From the NCBI GenBank assembly GCA_950295325.1, contig OX485806.1:47921169-47985168 (forward strand): DNA of 64,000 nt, given 5' to 3'. The DNA comes from Polytrichum commune (Eukaryota > Streptophyta > Polytrichopsida > Polytrichales > Polytrichaceae). Below are positions 21,821 to 31,570 of the stretch, piece after piece. Within the stretch, counting starts at the first letter, position 1. Every line of letters begins with the position of its first letter. Under the pieces are notes generated by a model that saw only the letters and a program-made list of their open reading frames with translations, was not told where the DNA came from and made no database searches. The translations under genes were made by a program, and so were the position numbers.

Positions 21821-21840
21821 GGAACCCTGCTTTGATACCA
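21821..21840 (-). promoter_or_regulatory. Primer-binding site of Gypsy-C (initiator-Met tRNA type)
   Basis: On minus, two bases after the LTR end, the sequence is TGGTATCAAAGCAGGGTT. It differs only slightly from the usual plant initiator-tRNA-Met complement that begins TGGTATCAGAGC. Position and sequence fit a PBS well. Confidence 0.85.
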
Positions 21841-21842
21841 AG

Positions 21843-22815
21843 TGTCGCAACCCTTGCTAGCCCCCTTGACAATCTTGCCAATTTTCCATTCTAGCAAAGG
21901 TTACGAGCGCTAACCCTTCGCATACCGCCATGCTAATGGTTAGCTCCTCTTACCCCGGACCATATAATTCAAAGGAGGGGAACCAACCCTCCTACTTTGC
22001 TTTCGGGACTCACCCCTTAATCGGTAACCCATTCCTAGATGTGGACTTCCATCCATGGAAGTCCAATCCCATGTTGATCATCGCGTTGCCGGAGCAACAC
22101 TACAACAACCCGCACCATACTAGGCAACTATGGCCTCACAATAGGCCAAAGCCCATGGAGGCCGTGCCGTTCGGCCTCGGGTGGGTGAGGCCACACCACC
22201 TCACCCATATAAGCCTCTAGGACTTTACACGGGGCCCCTACCCCACCGTCAACCAACCTCTTGTCTCTCCACCAAGAGTTGGGGCCAAGTGGACATTCTC
22301 CCTTAGCCGCTGGGCTAAGAAGCCTCTAGCAGCTTCAGACCATCATAACTTCCTTGTATGATGTCCGAGGCTAGCAACCAACCACTCCGTCTTCATCTAC
22401 GTTTCACGTAGATGCCGATGGACTCCTCACTTGCCCCATTTGGGCAAGTTATGAGGACGTTATGCCTCTTTGAACCTTGGCAGTCCCGGGAGTCACTCCC
22501 AGGCACTGCTGCACCAGGGCGCTGTCCCGGGACAGCGCCCCACTCAAATGGCCATAACTCCTAGCTCACACCTCCGATTGAGGTGTTCTTGAGCATTCTA
22601 GAATCACCACGCCATGAGCTACGCATAGCTCATGGCCTTACCCTTGTGCCTCCTAGTCTTCGTGGGTGGGAGGCGTTCCCAACGCCCGGGGCCCTCACCC
22701 ACACTAGAATCACTTGGGCCCTCTCACCAACGGCGCCACAAGTCCCGGGTGTCACTCCGGGGTCCCCCTTGTGCCCGTGGTGTTTCGGGCACTCCTCGTG
22801 GAGAGGTGCGCGACA
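21843..22815 (-). mobile_element. 5' LTR of Gypsy-C
   Basis: 973 bp, nearly identical to 12524-13496. It contains CCATATAAGCC on plus (GGCTTATATGG on minus, about 22205) as a possible TATA element and the palindrome at 22517-22540. It is followed to the right by the second GGTGCT. Confidence 0.92.
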
Positions 22816-23860
22816 GGTGCTAAGCTTTGACCTTAACTCCTCAAATGCCCGTTGGCATGCCTCTGTCTAGTCAAACTTACAATCTTTCTTAAGCAATTGC
22901 GTGATAGGTACCGCAATCCTTGCATAATCCGATATCAACTCTCTATACCATCATACATGTCCCAACAACTTGGCTATGCCCTTGGCGTTGGTTGGCGTAG
23001 CCAACTCATCTATGACTGCTATTTTTTTAGGGTCTGGCTCTCTGCCTTTCTCACTCACCACGTAGCCTAACAACACTATTTTCTGCATTCCTAAGAAGGT
23101 CCTATCCGGATTCAAAGCCAACTGCATTTTCCTACATCTAATCAAAGCCTCCCTCACACACTCCAAATGTTGACTTGAACTAGACGGAGTGCTAAAATCA
23201 TTCACAAACACTGTCATGGATTTGTACAATAAGTCGGTGAAGATGTACATGACCAGTCTCTGAAATGTGGCTGGAGCATTACACAATCCAAATGGCATGA
23301 CCACCCATACAAACGTGCCCCAAGGTATGGTGAAAGTTGTCTTATGAATATTTTATAACGCTATGGAAATATGGTTTTAGCCCGCATAACCATCCATGAA
23401 GGTATAGCGAGCATGCCCACCTACCTCCTCTAAAAGTAGAGTGATGAATGGTAAGGGAAAATGGTCCTTCTGTGTCTAAGCATTTAGTTTCTTATAATGT
23501 ACACACACCCTCAATTTCTCGTTCTTCCTCTTGACCAACACCATTGGAGACACCCAGTCTGTGATCTCTACCGGCTTAATAAACCCGGCCTTCAACAACC
23601 TCTCAAATTCTGCCCTAAAAAATAACTGCAACTATGGGTTCATCTTTCTCTCTTTCTGCCTAATGGGTCGAGCACATGGAATCAAAGGAATGCGATGCTC
23701 CACCATCTCCCGAGGTATTCCCTTAAGCTCATCATATGACCATGCGAATGTGTCGCTAAATTCGTCCACCAACTCGCTATATTCCTTGATTTCTCCCTCT
23801 TCTAACTTAGAACCCATCTTCATCTGCCTAACCTTCCCATTCTTAATTTTCACATCCACA
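22816..23860 (-). pseudogene. Gypsy-A reverse transcriptase, catalytic D changed to N
   Basis: Minus reading: FAWSYDELKGIPREMVEHRI (RT N-terminus, 23632-23859), FMDGYAG (first catalytic Asp, 23382-23400), WVVMPFGLCNAPATFQRL, then VFVNDF (23197-23214) where active RTs have xVDD. The next blocks are LLGYVVSEKG and LATPTNAKGIAKLLGH. Several stops and a frameshift lie between 23305 and 23631. Catalytic D-to-N and the stops mean it is inactive. It continues across the Gypsy-C insertion into RNase H at 12517. Confidence 0.88.
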
Positions 23861-23865
23861 TACTT

Positions 23866-24063
23866 CTAATCCGCCTCAGACACATGGCTTTGCTCCGTCG
23901 TGTTTCTATACCAATCCGGAGGAACCTTAGGATAATCCTTGACATCTTGACCCACTAGAATGCCCGTCGATGTGGTCTTGAAGTGCAAAGGTTCTTCCAA
24001 CTTTGAAGCCTTTATAAATGCCTCCTCATCTTGAGTCCCATCTACATGCACACCACACCACAT
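23866..24063 (-). pseudogene. Gypsy-A protease-RT linker segment
   Basis: 65-aa minus frame (ending ...YRNTTEQSHVSEAD) between the protease frame and the RT start, overlapping the protease ORF end by 22 bp in a different frame. It resembles the linker of the polyprotein but has no domain I can name. Confidence 0.5.
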
Positions 24064-25559
24064 TCCTCCATCCTATATACCCATGGAGTCAATCCTCCTT
24101 GTAACCACTCCTCTTCCGTTTTTGAGCCATTCATGTTTTCCCTTAAGTATTCATGGAGAGAGGTCACCAACACGTCACACACCAACTCTGGATAGTCCTT
24201 CAACCACTGAGCATACTCACCATTGTCACTCCAATGGTAAAAACTAGGACCTGGATGGCCCAACCGTGCGTCCAGCTTAGCTCCTTGACTATCTGACTGG
24301 ACCACTCCTACTAATGTCTCACTCTTCCTATCATCCTGTTTGTCTTCCTCTTCTTCATCCGAAGATGTAACAATGACTTTCCTCACCCAACCACCTAGCG
24401 ACCCTATAGACACCTTGACTTTATTATCTTTAGGACCATAAGTTATAGATGGCTTAGCTCCTCCCCAATCTACTATGGTGTCAGCCATTCTCAACCAAGG
24501 TCGACCCAACAAAATGGGAAATGTATCTTTGTTGGAATGCATTTTGATGACGTGAAAAGTGACCTCATACTCCTCTCTTCCTGTACTAATTCTACAGTCC
24601 TTGATCATCCCCAAGGGTACTACCTGACTTTGGTTTGCCATGTTGATGATGAAAGGTGATGGACCTGTTAGGCTAAGACCCAACTTCTTCATAGTGTGCT
24701 CTGGTAAAATGTTTAGCCCATTATCTCCATCGACCAATGCATTTTGCACGACCTTGTCCACCACCATGACCTCTATCTCCACCGCCTTGACATCACGACC
24801 TCTTCCTTGCAATTGCATTTTAGCTGCCACCCTAGTCTTCACCTTCCTCGTTCTCATAGTCACGGGTATTCCCTCCTTAAGAGTCTTAGGAGCCAAGGGC
24901 GAGATTTCCAACAATTGTCCAAAGGTGATATCGGCTTTAAACGAACTAAGGTCGGCCCATAGGTCGTATTCATTCGGCTTGTCCTCCTTTGTCCTTCTCA
25001 CTCCATCAAACTCGTCCAAAGGAATGCTAGGTCTTTTCTTTTCTCCCATTTCACTACCCTCTAGATCATGAATGACATTCGGCCTCTCCCTATCCTGAAG
25101 AATCTCATTCTCCACCTCTAATGCCTTACTGGCTCTCCTAGATGTTCTAGCTACCCTTCCTAAATCTGACAGATGAGGGGCCTCATCCGAAGAATATTCC
25201 TCCTGTCCGTCCACCTCCTTCTCCGCTTGGAGATTACCTCGCATTGCTCTAGTGGTGACTACTAATGCCGGAGCCTCGTATGTAGTTCCCTCATCCAAAC
25301 TTCTCAACTCGTAAGTAATTACATTAGCATTTGGAGGCCATTGGTTGTGTTCTTCTCCAGGTGGCACTTGGAGAAGAAAATACTCATCCGGATGGTCATC
25401 CACGGTACCATCCATAAACCTGACATCATGCGAGTTTGATGGGTCTGGGTTATTAGGTGGAACTTGCCTCCTATTGTCATGAGGCTGTGGACCCACTAGC
25501 CTATTCAGAATGGGAATGTATCCATTAGCCGTCTGTAAGCCTAGCATTTCCATGCTCAT
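24042..25559 (-). pseudogene. Gypsy-A retropepsin-containing polyprotein segment (505 aa open frame)
   Basis: The longest open frame in the window. Residues 1-190 are a low-complexity gag-pol spacer. A retropepsin-like fold is suggested by NALVDGDNGLNILPEHTMKK near residue 275 (active-site loop, here DGD in place of DTG/DSG) and ILLGRPWLR near 348, the hydrophobic-G motif that closes such proteases. An acidic run DEEEEDKQDD follows near 400. It was probably part of a gag-pol polyprotein rather than a separate gene. This segment is still open, while gag and RT around it are broken. Confidence 0.7.
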
Positions 25560-25789
25560 AATAAAGATTTGGTAGGTCCACCTTGTGGCCTGGTGCCTCT
25601 CATGTTGTCTCTAGCTTGTTGGTATGGATTGACCACCGGCTGAGGCATTCTAATGACATTGTCAGGTTGACAACACTCGTCCGAAGGATGATTTCCTCCA
25701 CAATTGCTATACCCATAATTCTGACCTTCAGACCAACATTGGCCTTGTGCGTGCCATCTTCCACAACAAGGATGGAATTCCTTTTTCTC

Positions 25790-26372
25790 CGCATTCTGAC
25801 CAACATGTCGTCTGGGAGGAGGCCCCCTATAATTACCCTAACCATACTGATTATGTCCATGACCTCTTTGGTTTTGTTGAGATGGAGCACCGATCATCCT
25901 TTGATCGTGATTTTGGCCCACTCTACAAAACTGCTTAGTGTGTCCCAGTTGGCCACACTGGACACACCACAATCTTGAAGCATGTTACCCGACTCAACTG
26001 GTGGAGGAGAACCTGGCTGTTGGCTCCTAATCATCAATGACATCTGATCGGTGAAACTCTGCATTTGTTTCATCATGGCTTCCTGAAATCCCAACTGGCT
26101 AACGTCCAACCTTCTTTCTACATCTTCTAGGTGAGGATCCGTTCGAGGAGCTGGCAATGCTAACAATGGAGCCAGCTCTGTCATTGCTAAAGGACATGGA
26201 CCTGAATCCGTAAGAGCATGTGGAGGTTGACTCCCTTGCCTACCTGGCTCTCCCTCCACCATCCTCGTGCGAATGGGAAGGAATTGAGGAATGGATTTGT
26301 CCTCCTTCCTCCATAATCTCTCATAATCTTTGTCTATGTTCTCAATATCCCTAGCTGCCACCTTAGCCTCTG
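25790..26372 (-). pseudogene. Gypsy-A gag C-terminus with zinc knuckle
   Basis: Minus frame 25894-26361 begins ENIDKDYERLWRKEDKS and runs through LGFQEAMMKQMQSFTDQ. A CCHC zinc knuckle, C-VQ-C-GQLG-H-TKQF-C, is at 25925-25966 but in another frame, so there is a frameshift. The knuckle binds genomic RNA during packaging in this family. A stop follows about 30 residues later. Confidence 0.82.
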
Positions 26373-27138
26373 CTAGGGTCTGATGGTGCCTGCTTTAAAG
26401 AATCCTTGAATGAAGAATTGTTTGAATGTATCATCATTGAGCATTGTGCCCACGAAGCTTGTACACACCAAATCAAACCTCCTAATATACGCCAAGATTT
26501 CCTCTTCCCTTCCTTGTTTCAACAATGCTAATGCCCTCCACGCGGTGCTCTGACCTACCTGTGGTCTAAATTCATTCAAGAACTCCCTCTGCATTTGATC
26601 ACATTCTCTAAAATGACCCTCTGCATGGTCTCTATAACATTCGTAAGCCTCGCCATCTAGTGTGGTAGGAAACCACACCAAGCAATATCCTAGATCTGTA
26701 ATAAGAGAATTAGCCACCCTCTCAATATATCTCTCCATGTGCCTTGAGGGGTCCTCATCGTTGGTTCCCCAAAACTTAGGGATGTTAGATGGCATGTCTT
26801 CCGCCGCCAAATTCTGTGGAACTAAAATTGGGAGACCTTACCAATGGATCGATGGGTGGATTGGGAGGAGGGACTCCTCTATTTCCTTCCTGAGACATGG
26901 TGACTGGTGTGTCTGCTCCTATTCCCCTATCCACTTCTATGGGCACCTCTCCTCTAGCTGTATCAATCTCTAGTGATATCTTGCCAATCAACTTGATGGA
27001 AGTCACCTCGTCCCCAGGTTGGATATCTAACTCTAAATTTTTTAACACTACACTAACACTAAGTTCCACATTCAAACAATTCTCTATCCTAATTTCCACG
27101 TTTTCTCCGGCCTTGCTAGTCTTCGCTACCTTCTTCAT
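26373..27138 (-). pseudogene. Gypsy-A gag capsid region
   Basis: Two overlapping minus frames: 26785-27138 starts at MKKVAKTSKAGENVEIRI, and 26373-26810 carries the retrotransposon gag core (PKFWGTNDEDPSRHMERYIE, WFPTTLDGEAYECYRDHAEG, FLNEFRPQVGQSTAWRALA, FVGTMLNDDTFKQFF). The frame changes near 26790-26810. The order W-F-x-L-x-G-x-A--WY matches the plant retrotransposon gag family (with C for W at one site). Capsid assembly would be its role. Confidence 0.82.
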
Positions 27139-27526
27139 ACGTGTAATTTTCTCTAATCCTCACTCCAAGGTTGGCTTGTGAGCTCAAGTTTTACCTTGCA
27201 TTCCCCAATGAATCGATCAACCCTCACTTGACCACACATACTCCTTGCTACCTTTGCTCATTAATCTTTCCACTTATCTGGATATGGGTTAAAATTTATG
27301 GAGGTGAGGAAAGAGAACCTGCAGGCCAACTTAGATGAAAAATTCCAAACAGGGCATAGACATGCTCATGTCAACCTTCAGTTGGATTGAAGAATCATCT
27401 TCGAACCCACCTTCCAATTGACACTCGCCACAATACCACATGTGAGGGGCTTACCTTCGTTGCGCACTATGCCGAAGACTAAGGCTTCACCCTCTCGCCT
27501 TCTACACCATGCTACAACTACGGAAT
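27139..27526 (-). other. Gypsy-A leader, gag-proximal part
   Basis: Noncoding segment between the gag start and the solo LTR at 27527. The rest of the leader continues at 29457-30020, since GGAAT is duplicated at the two edges. Confidence 0.6.
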
Positions 27527-27690
27527 TGTCACCCAAAGTCCCTCACCCTTGATTTCGTTCTAGCCCGAGTGTGGAATGTTGGATTGACACATAATAACTC
27601 CCTCCTCGGTAGTTCAATGTATAATTCTACTACACCGTTGGAATATACATAAAACACACAACTCTTGATGAGCTACCAACCTAATACAAG

Positions 27691-27879
27691 TTATGTCATT
27701 TTATTAGTGTGAACCTCAGGCAAGGTTATATCCTTGGCTTTTTCCAAAGTCCATCCTGCCGCCTTGGCTACGCACATCTTCAATGATTTACCTCGTACGA
27801 TTCTAGTCCTAGCTGTTGACTCCTCACTAGTGCATGACACCTCGTTGAGGCTATTACATGATGACTCTATGAGGCACAT
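27691..27879 (-). CDS. Small LTR-embedded ORF, CVAKAAGWTLE protein (copy 2)
   Basis: 63-aa minus frame with ESTART, RGKSL, CVAKAAGWTLE, KD and PE in the same order and spacing as 17968-18171. The N-terminal 20 residues are diverged and Ser/Cys-rich. It lies about 165 bp from the LTR 3' end, against about 200 bp in copy 1. Differences in the core are at third positions (for example GCT/GCC, AAA/AAG, ACG/ACT). Function unknown. The start codon is uncertain because the N-terminus is not conserved. Confidence 0.5.
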   Translation of the reverse strand: MCLIESSCNSLNEVSCTSEESTARTRIVRGKSLKMCVAKAAGWTLEKAKDITLPEVHTNKMT

Positions 27880-28084
27880 GAGCTTTTAACATACGTGTTA
27901 AAAAAAACACTTATGTAACTTACCGTTGCCTCCTCCCCATTAAGCTTTAACACTCTCTCTCAAGTTTAATCCTTTAATGTAGTTATTACGACTACTAATG
28001 TGAGCCTAGTAATTTATGTAACTAGTCTAACTAACTAATCCATAAGCTGGCCTCCCTTAACCAATTGTTGTAAACGGCTGGTCA

Positions 28085-28490
28085 TCTTCGGAGCCAGCAT
28101 AGCTGGGCACAACAGCTGATAGCCTTCGTGAACCAGCCGAGCTGGGAACAACAACTGATAACCTTTGGGAACCAGCCGAGCTGGGAACAGTAGCTAATGG
28201 CCTTCGTGAACCAGCCGAGCTAGGAACGGCAGCTGATAGCTTTCGTGAACCAGCAGAGCTGGGAAACCAGCAAAACTAGTGACAGTAGCTGATGGCCTGT
28301 GTGAACCAGCCAAGTTGGGAGCAACAGCTGATGGCCTTCGGGAACCAACCGAGCTGGGGACAGCAGCTGATGGCCTTCGTGAACCAGCCGAGCTGGGAAC
28401 GGCAGCTGATAGCCATCGTGAACCAGCAGAGCTGGGAACAGTAGCTGATAGCCTCCGAAAACCAGCAAAGATGGGAAATCAGTAGAGTTG
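28085..28490. repeat. 39-bp tandem repeat inside long LTR-A
   Basis: About ten units of 39 bp containing AACCAGCCGAGCTGGGAAC then CAGCTGATAGCCTTC. Same unit length as the array at 7869-8340 but unrelated sequence apart from the AGCTGG core. Open frames over it on both strands are artefacts. Confidence 0.85.
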
Positions 28491-29085
28491 GGGACATCAG
28501 CTGGTCACCTTTGTAAATTAACAGAGTTAATAAAACCAAAGCAGTTGGCTAGTCCGAACCAGTCCTAGACTACCCTAATGAAATTCACACTAATAATTCA
28601 ACCTTCATTTACATGTGATAAATCTAAATCCCACAAGTTTAGCTAAGCTCAAACAATCTAACTTTAAGATTTTAAATCTAAATGCTACAAGCTTAACTAA
28701 ACTTAACACTTTGATTAACTAAACCAACTATTTATCAACAAAACTAATTGCTCCAATATAAATGTAAATTTGCAAGTCCCAACAACACTAAGTGCTCCGA
28801 TATTTCATAAATGTAATTTTGTAAGTTCAAATAATTATAAGTCTAGATAATATAAATCCAAGTACTACAATTTGGAGACTATAAATCAAACTCTAAATTC
28901 TTCAAACCCAAGTTATTCCTAACAAGAGGTCAAACCCACTTCAAGGCTAACTAGTCTTGGCTCTTCACCTTAAAACCATGCACACACACGTACTCCTATC
29001 TTGCTTCCCATACACCCACACTTATAACACGTGGGATGCCAAGGAGCACGAAGGAAAGAGAGGAGGAGAGAGGAAAGAATGAGGG

Positions 29086-29094
29086 TTTATATAG
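29086..29094 (-). promoter_or_regulatory. Candidate TATA box of long LTR-A (copy 2)
   Basis: CTATATAAA on minus, in a position matching 16830-16836 in the sister LTR. Confidence 0.55.
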
Positions 29095-29456
29095 TGAGTT
29101 GAGGAGGTGAGCACCCTCAAGGCTCAAGATAAGCCTTCGTAATCCTTCCCTACTTTGTAGGCTCTCATCTTATCTTCTAAGCCTTCGTCCCTCAAACAAT
29201 CAACATAGATCCTAATTCAAATATTTAACCCAAGGAACTACCCTTGGTTCTCCACCTACCACGCTCACCAACTAAGGAATTTTCTCACACTACTAAACTT
29301 ACTCAATCCACTCCACACGAGCCTAATGCTAAAACATAGTTTTTTTCAAGCTTCATTCTTTTTATGTTTTTTGTGAATAATTAAAAAGCATAGAAACATC
29401 TCTTGTAGTGTTTTACAAGAGTTAAGAACACATGTAAGCATCATTTTGGGCTCACA

Positions 29457-30000
29457 GGAATTACCCTCTCCATTGGATAACGACAAAAATAATTATTTAA
29501 ATTATTTATTAATTAATTAGCAATTTCACTTTGAAGAATGTCATACCTCAAGCAATTCGCTCTCCCCCTGCAAGTTAGCACTCACACTCAACCGTGACTC
29601 AATGTGACTCCACCCCTAACAATTCTCAACCTACAAGTCTAAGCATCAAACTCAAAACACCCTAATTTGGACACTCACCCCAAGATAAGTGTCAAAGTTG
29701 ATTTTTCCTAAAATTAATTATCCCTCTAAGATTTAGTGAACTAACGATTGCAAGATTAATGTTATGTCCTTATGCCATTCCCAAGAGGGTTTAGGACATC
29801 ACCTTAAGCCGTGCTCCCTCCTCAAAACCAAAATGCATAAATAGAAATGCAAATCATTCCAAGGAAAGAATGGAATTCAACTAACCTAATCAATGACAAA
29901 ATTCAGAAACCCTAAGGGAGATACTTACCTTGCACCAAGTGCTCCTTCCTCTCTCTCAAGTTCGTGCCTCCAAGTCTTAATCTCATAATCCCGCTTCACT
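29457..30000 (-). other. Gypsy-A leader, LTR-proximal part
   Basis: AT-rich noncoding leader between the PBS and the solo LTR. No ORF of note. It joins 27526 when the solo LTR is removed. Confidence 0.6.
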
Positions 30001-30016
30001 CCCGGCGGACGCACCA
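30001..30016 (-). promoter_or_regulatory. Candidate primer-binding site of Gypsy-A
   Basis: On minus, four bases after the LTR end (ATAA spacer region), the sequence is TGGTGCGTCCGCCGGG. It starts with TGG as a PBS should and resembles, imperfectly, the tRNA-Asp-type PBS known in some plant gypsy elements. It clearly differs from the Met-type site of Gypsy-C. Confidence 0.6.
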
Positions 30017-30020
30017 TTTA

Positions 30021-31570
30021 TGTGAGGCCAAACCTCCCACCCTTAGCGTCGTAGTCCAGGTGAGGGCAGGTTGCTTATATTTCTTACTTCATACCTCCTA
30101 ATCCCCTAGCATTATTCAGCTTCCCCCAATAGTAAATTCAAACACACACTTTTATTCCAAGATGGAAAGTACAAGCATTGAGAATTGCTTCTTTATCCGT
30201 GAATCTTCCCTTCCACATCCTTTCACAGTTAAATGCTCATAAGCCATTTCACCCCCTAACCCCACACAAGAAAACTACACACAATATCCACTCTACCTAC
30301 TAATTTCCCTTATATCCTAACCTAAACTACTTTTCCCACCCCGGTAGCTGGTTCAAGTGATGGAGAAGTTCCGTCAGAGTTAGCTCGGACCCCCAACCCC
30401 CCTTCAGTCTCGGCCGGTTCACCACCATTCCACGTTGTTCACAACTTGGCTACCCGTCATAACCCGTCAAGTGCAGTCTCGGCCTCTGGCCACCTTCTGT
30501 ACGCCCTGGTCCGGTAACCGGCCATTCCCAGTGATTGGTTGTCTCCCCCAGTCGCACCAGGCAGTTAGTGACTTCGCCGAAGCTCTCCTCCCCCTCACCC
30601 TTCAGCTCGATGCAAGGTTTCACCTTGCTGGTCACCCTGGGTTGATTCATCCGGGCTTAAGCCTCCACCCCCTCTTCCCTCACAGATCCCAGCATGGGTC
30701 CCAAACTCGATTCAAGCAAGGCCTGGTGCGATTCTGCTGGTACATCAGCAGCTAATGTAGTTTCGGCAATAATTTGAGAATTCCAACCAGCCATCCAGAG
30801 GCTCTCACCTCGGCAGCCATGGAGTAGCCAATTATGCATCCTGCATTACTTCCTCACACCCACATTCCACTGTGCTTAAGCACAGTCGGATCCTCAGTCG
30901 TGTCAGACATCTTTCAACCAGCCTCTCGCTACACTATGTAGCCTCAAGATTGCAATCTTAGTGCCAACCTCTCCTCATTTCAGCAAGTCACCTTTCTGTC
31001 CACCCTACCAGTTCATTCAGTCTCCGCCCCTTTCGTGCAGCAGCAGCTGCCTCTTTCTTCAGAGGTGACCCTCGTCTTTTTTCGCCAAACTCGCATCCCT
31101 ACTGCCTTGGAGGTGCCGCACTGTGGTGGTTGTGAGAGAGGTAACAGTCACACAAAACCCCCCCCTCGGAGGCTTACAACCGAACAACCGCCTAACAGTG
31201 AACGGTCCCCAGTCCCAGAAGCCCAGGATTTTCTAGGGCCCGGTGACCTTACCCTTTAATGAACAACCCCTCTGCTTAATTCGAACAATTGGCATGCCTA
31301 ATTAGGTTACCCAATCCCAGCTCATTAACCTAACACTCACGTTCCCCCCGAACAACTTAAGTCCTACCCGTAAACGCTTTTAACTTAATCTAATTAACAT
31401 TAACCCTCTCACAACACACTAGTGATATAATTCACTGTTAACTCAAGAACAATCCAAGCACAAGGCTTGCACTCTTTTTAGTTTTTGAATAGCAATTACA
31501 ATTTAAAAAAAACAATTCATAAGAATTTTTAAGGGTTAACAACACATGTGTGCACTGTATTGGACTCACA
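30021..31570 (-). mobile_element. 5' LTR of Gypsy-A
   Basis: Plus reading TGTGAGGCCAAACCTCCC ... TTGGACTCACA, 1550 bp. The motif CACTCTTTTTAG lies near 31477 as in other LTR-A copies. It shares a GATTTTCTAGGG-CC patch with the 3' LTR (6720 and 31228), but overall the two are quite diverged, so the insertion is old. Confidence 0.75.

Larger units (their letters stand above)
12524..22815 (-). mobile_element. Gypsy-C: full-length LTR retrotransposon, defective, direct repeat GGTGCT
   Basis: Two 973-bp LTRs in the same orientation (12524-13496 and 21843-22815) enclose a PBS, gag remnant, protease remnant, RT without its palm, RNase H, integrase, a degenerate chromodomain-like tail, and a purine tract next to the 3' LTR. 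Identical GGTGCT hexamers flank it (12518-12523 and 22816-22821). That is a 6-bp TSD, or 5 bp plus one chance base. It splits Gypsy-A at the RT/RNase H junction. The interior has stops, frameshifts, a 229-bp tandem repeat and two antisense solo LTRs. Confidence 0.9.
27527..29456 (-). mobile_element. Long solo LTR-A with embedded ORF, TSD GGAAT
   Basis: Plus reading TGTCACCCAAAGTCC ... TTTTGGGCTCACA, flanked by GGAAT at 27522-27526 and at 29457-29461. 1930 bp. It shares with the LTR at 16129 a similar TATA context, the AGGCTCACGATAAGCC-like block and the small ORF, so these form a long LTR-A subfamily. It interrupts the Gypsy-A leader. Confidence 0.92.
5390..31570 (-). mobile_element. Gypsy-A: nested, degenerate Ty3/gypsy retrotransposon
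   Basis: Minus-strand element with 5' LTR 30021-31570, leader, gag (about 25890-27138), protease (24042-25559), RT (22816-23860), RNase H (11788-12517), integrase (pieces between 7023 and 11787) and 3' LTR 5390-7022. The order gag-PR-RT-RH-IN is that of Ty3/gypsy. Removing five insertions rejoins the coding sequence, for example integrase ...SDRG at 10244 with THFLN at 9138. Flanks (GGTGG at left, CTAGG at right) do not form a clear TSD, so one edge may be rearranged. Internal stops and frameshifts show that it is dead. Confidence 0.85.

Noticed and set aside
24042-25559. A free-standing host gene (505-aa open frame)
   Set aside because: Retropepsin-type motifs, and position between gag and RT of Gypsy-A on the same strand, show it is retrotransposon polyprotein.
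28220-28539. Repeat proteins over 28220-28539 on both strands
   Set aside because: Products of the 39-bp array in the solo LTR.
5390-31570. Perfect TSD for the whole Gypsy-A element
   Set aside because: GGTGG at the left and CTAGG at the right share only two bases, so I do not claim one.
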